DNA from: Candidatus Scatosoma pullistercoris
GTDB taxonomy: Bacteria > Bacillota > Clostridia > Christensenellales > Borkfalkiaceae
Assembly: GCA_018714725.1 (NCBI GenBank)
Contig: DVMZ01000048.1
Span: 1-10,762 of the forward strand
Direction of reading: 5' to 3'
DNA: 10,762 bases
The translations under genes were made by a program, and so were the position numbers. This document shows positions 5,629 to 10,762 of the stretch, one piece after another. Each line of letters opens with the position of its first letter. Within the stretch, counting starts at the first letter, position 1. The notes beneath the pieces are model-generated. The model did not search any database, was not told the origin of the DNA, and worked only from the letters and a program-made list of their open reading frames with translations.

Positions 5629-7692
5629 TCAGATTCCGGACAAAAACACGTTCTGCGAATCGATTCTTTCTCCCACCTGTTCGGTCTTTTTGTAGCCGCC
5701 GTCGGGCAGGAAAACCCTTGCCTTGATGTTGTCGGCCAGCATCACCGTCAGCATGCGGTAAATTTTTTCCTCGATCGATTTATCCAGCACGGGCGTCGCG
5801 ATCTCCACTCTCCGGTCGGTGTTGCGGGTCATGAGGTCGGCGCTGGAAATATACATCTTCCGCTCCTCCCCTTCGCCGAAACAATAGATACGGGAATGTT
5901 CGAGAAATCTTCCCACGATGGAAATAATCCGGATATTGTCCGTCTCGCCGGGGATCCCGGGCAAAAGACAGCAGATCCCCCGCACGATCATGGAAATTTT
6001 CACGCCGCTTTTTCCTGCCTCGTACAGCCGGTCGATCATCTGTTTGTCGGTGAGCGAATTCATCTTCGCCACGATGCGGGCGGGCTTCCCCTCTTTGGCG
6101 CGTTCGATCTGCTCGTCGATACATTTGAGCAGGCCTTTTTTCAGCCCTTGCGGCGCAATCAACAGTTTTTCATAGCGAAAATCCGTATTGCAGATGGCGA
6201 CGTTGCGGAAAAATGCCGCCGCGTCCTCGCCGATTTCCCGGTCCGCGGTGAGAATATTCAGATCGGTGTACTGCTTTGCCGTGCTTTCGTTGTAATTGCC
6301 CGTACCCAGGTGCGTGATGTAGCCGATCTCTCCGTCCTCGCTCAGCAGCACCGAAACTATCTTGGAATGCACTTTATAATTTTGCATTCCGTAAATGATG
6401 GTACAGCCCGCTTCCTGCAATACGCCCGCGAAATACATGTTGTTTTCCTCGTCGAAACGGGCGCAGAGTTCGATGACGACGGTCACTTCCTTGCCGTTCT
6501 CGCTGGCGCGTTTGAGCGCCTCCACAATCCGGGAATGATTGTCGAGCCGGTAAATGGTGATCTTGATCGACACCACCCGTTTGTCCTCCGCACACTCGTT
6601 GAGCAGACGGATGAGCGGATCCATCGAGTCGAAGGGATAAGAGAGAAAAATATCCTTCTCGCGCACCCGCTCGATCAGGCTGGCGGGGGGCTGCAAATCC
6701 GCCGCCACCCGGCCGCGGAAGGGCGGGTATCTGAGAATCGGCAGCTTTTCCTCCGGGAAATATTTCCCCAGCGAAAACAGGAATTTATAATCGAGGTAGT
6801 GTTCCGCTTTGAAACAATAGGACTTTTTGAGATCGAGATTCCTCAGCACGAACGAGCGCAGCCGGTCGCTGTTCTTGTCGATTTCCAGCCGCACCGCGTC
6901 CAGCATGGGGCGCATGCCCACCTGCCGCTTCATGTATTTGGAAAAATCGAAATCGTGTTCGAGATCGGCGTCGTCCACTTCGGTGTCGAAATCGGCGTTC
7001 CGGGTCACGCGGAGCATCGTTTTCCCCTTGACTTCATAGCCCGGAAACGCATAATGCCCGAATTCCGAAACCAGATCTTCGAGGGCGATCAGATTGATCT
7101 TCTTTCCCCCTTCGATGCGGAACAGCCGATCCGCCGCCGTCGGAATCGCCATCACCCCGAACATCTCCCGCCCTTCCTTTTCCAGCTCGAACATCATGTA
7201 AAGATGCTTGTTCTCAAACCGGATCATCGGGTGCTTCGCGTCCAGCACCATCGGGGACAAAAGCGGCAGAATAAATTCCAGAAAATGCGCTTCGCAATGC
7301 AGCCGCTGGCGCACCGTCAGTTCGTACGGGCGCAGAATCCGCATTCCGTTTCTGGAAAGCTCCGCCTTTAACCGCGAATAAGTCGCGGAGCTCTCTTTAT
7401 ACAGTCCTTTGACGACGTCGAGGATTCCTTCGACCTGCTCTTCCGCCGTCAGATCCGTCTTGTTTTCGCGCGCCGTGGGATCCAGCTTGCTCTCGTTCAG
7501 CAGACTTCCCACCCGCACCATGAAAAATTCGTCCAGATTGGAGCAGAATATCCCCAGAAATTTACAGCGTTCCAGAAGCGGATTGGTCAGATCGTTCGCC
7601 TGGTCGAGAACGCGGCGGTTGAATTGCAGCCAGGAATACTCCCGGTTGCAATAGATCCCTTTCACAAAGGAATCCTTGGTTACCTTCCTCAC
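5629..7692 (-). CDS. ppk1: Polyphosphate kinase 1
   Basis: A 687-residue PPK1, full length for the family. It reversibly moves the gamma-phosphate of ATP onto growing inorganic polyphosphate, usually at the inner face of the membrane. The N-terminal domain opens with a typical NREYSWLQFNRRVLDQA stretch (16-32) followed by LGIFCSNLDEFFMVRVG (46-62). The catalytic half holds two phospholipase-D-like segments. One has VHSK with H442, the expected phospho-histidine, followed by THLGTGNYNE (460-469). The other has FLEHSRIY with H599. H442 and H599 are 157 residues apart, the same spacing as H435 and H592 of E. coli PPK. The start is GTG at 7692, with GGAGG seven bases upstream and no better ATG. 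The GTG overlaps the stop of the ppx gene as GTGA, so the two are probably translationally coupled. It is the last gene of the operon. Identity is very secure. Confidence 0.97.
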   Translation of the reverse strand: MRKVTKDSFVKGIYCNREYSWLQFNRRVLDQANDLTNPLLERCKFLGIFCSNLDEFFMVRVGSLLNESKLDPTARENKTDLTAEEQVEGILDVVKGLYKESSATYSRLKAELSRNGMRILRPYELTVRQRLHCEAHFLEFILPLLSPMVLDAKHPMIRFENKHLYMMFELEKEGREMFGVMAIPTAADRLFRIEGGKKINLIALEDLVSEFGHYAFPGYEVKGKTMLRVTRNADFDTEVDDADLEHDFDFSKYMKRQVGMRPMLDAVRLEIDKNSDRLRSFVLRNLDLKKSYCFKAEHYLDYKFLFSLGKYFPEEKLPILRYPPFRGRVAADLQPPASLIERVREKDIFLSYPFDSMDPLIRLLNECAEDKRVVSIKITIYRLDNHSRIVEALKRASENGKEVTVVIELCARFDEENNMYFAGVLQEAGCTIIYGMQNYKVHSKIVSVLLSEDGEIGYITHLGTGNYNESTAKQYTDLNILTADREIGEDAAAFFRNVAICNTDFRYEKLLIAPQGLKKGLLKCIDEQIERAKEGKPARIVAKMNSLTDKQMIDRLYEAGKSGVKISMIVRGICCLLPGIPGETDNIRIISIVGRFLEHSRIYCFGEGEERKMYISSADLMTRNTDRRVEIATPVLDKSIEEKIYRMLTVMLADNIKARVFLPDGGYKKTEQVGERIDSQNVFLSGI

Positions 7693-9485
7693 GATTCTCC
7701 CTCCTTTACCCCTTCTCCGGCCTTAAGGACGCCTTCCGCCGCCATTTCTGCGTTTTCCGCAGCCGTTTCTCCGTCGGTTGCCGCACTCTCCGCTGCGGGG
7801 TTTTCGCTCGCGGCGGCCGTTGCGGCTTCGATCGTCCCGACTTCCACGTTTTCCGGAACATTTTCCGTTTTTTGGGTTTCTTCGGAATCTGCGGGTTTAC
7901 CCGGCTCCGGCACGCTTTCCGGCTGTGTTTCCGTCGCCGCTTCCGGCTGCGCGCCGGCCGCCTTTTCTACCGCAGCTTTTTTCACTGCCCGTCTCTTTGC
8001 CGTTGTTGCCGCTGCTTTTTTCGCGCGGGAACGGCGCGGAGCTGCCGCCGGAGCCTTAACGGCCGTTTCTGAGGAGACCGCCGCGGTTTTCTCTTCCGGT
8101 TGCACCGCAATCTCTTCCGGCGTCACGATCGCTTCCGCCGTTTTTTCTGTCTCTGCCGTTCCGGAAGTTTTGGTTGCCCGCTTTGCCGCGCGTTTCCTTG
8201 CCGGAGCTTTCGCCGGGGATTCCGCCGGAATTTCAGCCGCTTTTTCCGGTTCGGACACACCCGCCGGGGCCGGCGTCTTTCTGGGACGACCGCGACGTTT
8301 TGCGGGCGTCTCCGCCAAAGCAGGCACTTCCGCTTTATTTTCTTTCTTTACCGTCGCTGCTTTATCGGTCTCCGCAGCTGCCGGAGCCGTCTTTCTGGGA
8401 CGGCCGCGGCGTTTTGCGGCGGGCGCCGGCTGTGAGGAATCCGTTTCTTTGGTATCGGCTTTTGACTCTTCGGCCGTTTCCGCCGCTTTTTTCGCCTTTT
8501 TCTTCTTTTTGGCGGAAGGTTCTCCCGGAAGGGAAAGAACAGCCGTCTCTGCGGCGGGGACTTCGCCAAGATCGGTTTCCGTCCCTTCCCATCTTCCGTC
8601 GGTGACCAGCGCGAGATACCCCTCTTTCACTCCGAAATCGGAAACGACGATATTGGACACGCCGAAATATTTCAGCATGGCGCGCAGAATCACCGCCGCC
8701 GTCGTCAAAGTATAGATTTTCTCAGGAGCATTTTTCAGCACCAGCATACTGCGATCGGACGAGCGCACGAGATGTTTGCAAAGTTTTTTCAGCCGATCGT
8801 ACTCGATCCGTTTTTCCCCTTCCTTTTCCGCGTCATAATAGTCGCAATAAACATCATAAATCGCCTGGTTTGTCGCGCCGACCAGCACCGCCGTCGAGAA
8901 GGCGCTGTCACCGGGAAGTCCGGATTTTTCCAATTTCTTGCGCACGAATTTTTTGATGTCTTTGGCTTCCTCCTCGGTCGGATGGATGTTTTCCACAAAA
9001 CGGCGATTGAGCTGAATGGGCCCGAAATCGAGATAGACCAGCGCGTCGGGATTATTCTGCGTCAGATCGCACAATTCGATACTGCCGCCGCCGATGTCCG
9101 TGAGCACCGCTCTGTCCAGCGCGCGGTAACCCTCGTTGGAAATCAGGTCGCAATACGCTTCTTCCTGACCGTCGAGAAGGTTGACCGAAACGGCCGCACG
9201 GCGTTTCAGCTCCGACAGCACCCATTCAAAGTTCTCAAAATTCCGCATGGAAGCGGTGGAGATGACATAGCATTTGTCGATCTCCATTTTTCTGCACACG
9301 CTCTTCATCTTGTTGAGGTTTTCCACCAGCTTTTCCACGCCGCGCTCGGACAGGTTTTTCCCTTCCATATAATGGAGAATGGACACGTTTTCCCTTTCCC
9401 GCAACAGGACGTCAAACGTCTTTTTCCCTTCCGCCACCAACAGCGAAATACTGCTGGAACTGATGTCTATGATTGCATATTTCAT
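7689..9485 (-). CDS. ppx: Ppx/GppA-family exopolyphosphatase with a long AT-hook/Lys-Ala-Pro-rich tail
   Basis: A 598-residue protein in two parts. Residues 1-300 form an ASKHA-fold Ppx/GppA phosphatase, which removes terminal phosphates from polyphosphate (or the 5'-phosphate of pppGpp). Visible motifs are AIIDISSSSISLLV (4-17), STASMRNFENF (76-86), LLDGQEEA (103-110, with the expected catalytic Glu at 108-109), TDIGGGSIEL (129-138) and SDFGVKEGYLA (282-292). Several are divergent: the usual GSNS is SSSS and the usual REG is KEG. From about residue 316 the sequence becomes low-complexity, rich in Ala, Lys, Glu and Pro, and probably disordered. It carries two AT-hook-like KRRGRPRKT motifs (358-366, 396-404) and basic clusters such as RKRAAKR (429-435), then a more acidic end. 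Overlap with ppk1 favours exopolyphosphatase over GppA. The ATG at 9485 is preferred, with AAGGAG 11 bases upstream; the in-frame GTG at 9497 abuts that site. It follows the pfkA-like gene by 75 bases. Confidence 0.88.
   Translation of the reverse strand: MKYAIIDISSSSISLLVAEGKKTFDVLLRERENVSILHYMEGKNLSERGVEKLVENLNKMKSVCRKMEIDKCYVISTASMRNFENFEWVLSELKRRAAVSVNLLDGQEEAYCDLISNEGYRALDRAVLTDIGGGSIELCDLTQNNPDALVYLDFGPIQLNRRFVENIHPTEEEAKDIKKFVRKKLEKSGLPGDSAFSTAVLVGATNQAIYDVYCDYYDAEKEGEKRIEYDRLKKLCKHLVRSSDRSMLVLKNAPEKIYTLTTAAVILRAMLKYFGVSNIVVSDFGVKEGYLALVTDGRWEGTETDLGEVPAAETAVLSLPGEPSAKKKKKAKKAAETAEESKADTKETDSSQPAPAAKRRGRPRKTAPAAAETDKAATVKKENKAEVPALAETPAKRRGRPRKTPAPAGVSEPEKAAEIPAESPAKAPARKRAAKRATKTSGTAETEKTAEAIVTPEEIAVQPEEKTAAVSSETAVKAPAAAPRRSRAKKAAATTAKRRAVKKAAVEKAAGAQPEAATETQPESVPEPGKPADSEETQKTENVPENVEVGTIEAATAAASENPAAESAATDGETAAENAEMAAEGVLKAGEGVKEGES
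8275..8305 (-). repeat. 31-bp direct repeat, copy encoding the second AT-hook motif
   Basis: This stretch matches 8389-8419 at 29 of 31 positions and encodes AKRRGRPRKT around residues 395-404 of the Ppx protein. The 114-bp offset equals 38 codons, so the repeat is in frame. It indicates expansion of the tail by internal duplication. Confidence 0.85.
8389..8419 (-). repeat. 31-bp direct repeat, copy encoding the first AT-hook motif
   Basis: The partner of 8275-8305, differing by two A/G changes. It encodes the KRRGRPRKT motif at residues 358-366 of the Ppx protein. Both differences are synonymous (CGT/CGC- and GGC/GGT-type third positions), so the peptide is unchanged. Confidence 0.85.
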
Positions 9486-9560
9486 AATTAACGACACTCC
9501 TTATCGCTTATTCTTTCAAGCCTTCGCAAAGGCCTTATTTTCATTGTTTTGCCGGACCGA

Positions 9561-10649
9561 TCACGGTCTTACGGCCGACGGCTCCCCGAAGCTGACGCCG
9601 ACGGCTTTCGCCGCCCGGATCATCTCGTGACCGAGCGGGACGCTCTTGGTCTTTCCCGCGATATCGGACAGGGAATTGTAGGTCACTTTTCCCCCCGTAT
9701 AGGCAACGGTCACCCCGAACTTTTTCTTCTCCGCCAGTTCGCCCGCATAACTGCCCATCAGCGTACAGAGCGCCCGATCGTGCGGATTGGGAGAGCCGCC
9801 CCGCTGCAAGTAGCCGATCACCTGCGTGCGCGTTTCCACGCCCGTCCGGGCCTCGATATTGCGCGCCAGGCGCTGCGTGACGGTCGTTTCGCCGCGGGCG
9901 GCGCGGATGGCCAGGCGGTCCTTTTTCCGCAGGGACGCCTCTTCCCGGCTGAGCGCGCCTTCCGCGATGGCGACGATGCTGTACCTCGCGCCCGCTTTGC
10001 GCCGCTTTTCCAGAAAGTCCACCACCGCGTCCTCGTCATAGGGAATTTCGGGGATGAGAATCATGTTCGCGCCGCCCGCCAGCCCCGCATACAGCGTCAG
10101 CCAGCCGACTTTGTTGCCCATGACCTCCACCAGCATGATCCGGCCGTGACTGTCCGCCGTGCTGTGCATCCGGTCGATGCACTCGGTGGCGATCTCCATC
10201 GCGGAATCGAAGCCGAACGTGACGTCGGTGCCCCAGATGTCGTTGTCGATGGTCTTGGGCAGACCGATGACGTTGCAGCCTTCCGCCGAAAGCAATGCCG
10301 CCGTCTTGTGCGTGCCCGCGCCGCCCAGCGTCACGAGGCAGTCCAGCTCCAGTTTCCGGTAAGTCTCCTTCATCTTGTCCAGTTTGGAACGGTTGTTCTC
10401 ATCTGCGACCGTCATCTGCTTGAAGGGCTGGCGCTTGCTGCCGAGCATCGTGCCCCCGGCGAGCAAAAGGTTCTCGAAATCCTTTTCTTCGAGAATTTCG
10501 TAATCGTTTTCGATCAACCCCGTGTAACCGTTGAGAAAACCGAAAATTTTCAAGTCCTCGATATGCGAATAGGCATATTTTGCAAAAGCGCGCATCACCG
10601 CATTGAGCCCGGGGCAATCCCCGCCGCTGGTCAGCATTCCGATCTTCAT
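9561..10649 (-). CDS. pfkA: 6-phosphofructokinase-like protein, clostridial GGxGT/PKTIDND type
   Basis: A 362-residue PFK-family enzyme expected to phosphorylate fructose 6-phosphate at C1, the committed glycolytic step. It is about 40 residues longer than E. coli PfkA. Motifs are GGDCPGLN (9-16), GGAGTHKTA (109-117), PKTIDND (131-137, with the proton-accepting Asp at D135), MGNKVGW (177-183), IAEG (228-231) and YLQRGGSP (280-287). Two positions set it apart. The GGDGS Asp, which contacts Mg-nucleotide in E. coli, is Ala111 here. The Gly before TIDND is Lys132, as in PPi-dependent and mixed group III enzymes. Residue 112 is Gly, which in that group usually goes with ATP use. The phosphoryl donor cannot be settled from sequence, and a regulatory or altered role is possible. 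The ATG at 10649 is chosen because GGAG lies nine bases upstream and family homology begins there (MKIGMLTSGGDC); a 24-codon extension to 10721 has no homology. It appears to be the first gene of an operon with ppx and ppk1. Confidence 0.88.
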   Translation of the reverse strand: MKIGMLTSGGDCPGLNAVMRAFAKYAYSHIEDLKIFGFLNGYTGLIENDYEILEEKDFENLLLAGGTMLGSKRQPFKQMTVADENNRSKLDKMKETYRKLELDCLVTLGGAGTHKTAALLSAEGCNVIGLPKTIDNDIWGTDVTFGFDSAMEIATECIDRMHSTADSHGRIMLVEVMGNKVGWLTLYAGLAGGANMILIPEIPYDEDAVVDFLEKRRKAGARYSIVAIAEGALSREEASLRKKDRLAIRAARGETTVTQRLARNIEARTGVETRTQVIGYLQRGGSPNPHDRALCTLMGSYAGELAEKKKFGVTVAYTGGKVTYNSLSDIAGKTKSVPLGHEMIRAAKAVGVSFGEPSAVRP

Positions 10650-10740
10650 AGATTTTTTCTCCAAAATATAAAATACGTATGTACTTTTTCTGCTACGGCA
10701 AATTTTTCGCGCCGAAAGCAAAAAATTATTTCTTTTTTAT

Positions 10741-10749
10741 ATTTTAGCA
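10741..10749 (-). promoter_or_regulatory. Possible extended -10 promoter element for pfkA-ppx-ppk1
   Basis: TGCTAAAAT on the minus strand (10749-10741) fits an extended -10 (TGnTAtAAT-like). It would give a leader of about 85 AT-rich bases before the pfkA start. Any -35 would lie beyond the window edge, so it cannot be checked here. No better promoter was found between 10650 and 10740, nor in the 75-base gap before ppx. Confidence 0.35.
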
Positions 10750-10762
10750 CATTTTTTTTCTT

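Noticed and set aside
5281..7371. 696-codon plus-strand open frame antisense to ppk1
   Set aside because: It starts inside the HTH gene, runs through the ppk1 terminator and has no family content. It is a shadow of ppk1.
8275..8419. Short direct repeats considered as a CRISPR array
   Set aside because: There are only two copies, in frame within a coding region and encoding a peptide motif, without uniform unique spacers.
7624..8715. 363-codon plus-strand open frame rich in Ala, Ser and Phe, membrane-protein-like
   Set aside because: It is the antisense image of the low-complexity Ppx tail. No ribosome site or family match was seen, and the minus-strand frame is fixed by the Ppx domain and the ppk1 overlap.
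9520..9533. Small hairpin (GCCTT/AAGGC) in the pfkA-ppx gap, considered as a terminator
   Set aside because: The stem is only 5 bp and no T-run follows on the minus strand, so read-through from pfkA into ppx is likely.

Overview
The window looks like chromosomal sequence from a strictly anaerobic, fermentative bacterium of the Clostridia (Firmicutes). The evidence is an oxygen-sensitive [FeFe] hydrogenase, strong GGAGG-type ribosome binding sites, a textbook sigma-A promoter (TTGACT-17-TACAAT), and a clostridial-type phosphofructokinase. Base composition is moderately GC-rich by eye, and long antisense open frames are therefore common and meaningless. No rRNA, tRNA, CRISPR array, insertion sequence or phage gene was recognised.

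Left block (about 30-3925, genes on the minus strand). A promoter at 3897-3925 drives a two-gene operon. The first gene is a fused flavoprotein: a NuoF-type [4Fe-4S] domain joined to a GltD/NfnB-like FAD/NAD(P)H oxidoreductase. It overlaps by 7 bases the second gene, hydA, a 579-residue multi-cluster [FeFe] hydrogenase. The pair probably links NAD(P)H oxidation (or reduction) to H2. The usual FMN-binding NuoF (HydB) and NuoE (HydC) partners are absent from this locus. The operon ends at a strong terminator (62-100), back to back with a plus-strand terminator (30-59) belonging to a gene outside the window.

Middle block (about 4099-5607). A small unrecognised acidic protein (minus strand) and a tandem helix-turn-helix regulator (plus strand) diverge from a 346-base intergenic region. 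That region carries inverted repeats that could be the regulator's operator.

Right block (5572-10762, genes on the minus strand). The order of transcription is pfkA-like, ppx-like, ppk1. A divergent 6-phosphofructokinase is followed 75 bases later by a Ppx/GppA-family exopolyphosphatase. The latter has a roughly 280-residue Ala/Lys/Pro/Glu-rich tail with two AT-hook-like KRRGRPRKT motifs. Its stop codon overlaps the GTG start of polyphosphate kinase (GTGA), and a strong terminator follows ppk1. This block would make and degrade polyphosphate and may couple that to glycolytic ATP supply.

The most unusual items are the AT-hook/lysine-rich tail on the exopolyphosphatase, the loss of the metal-binding Asp in the phosphofructokinase GGDG motif, and the two-gene NuoF-GltD/HydA hydrogenase.
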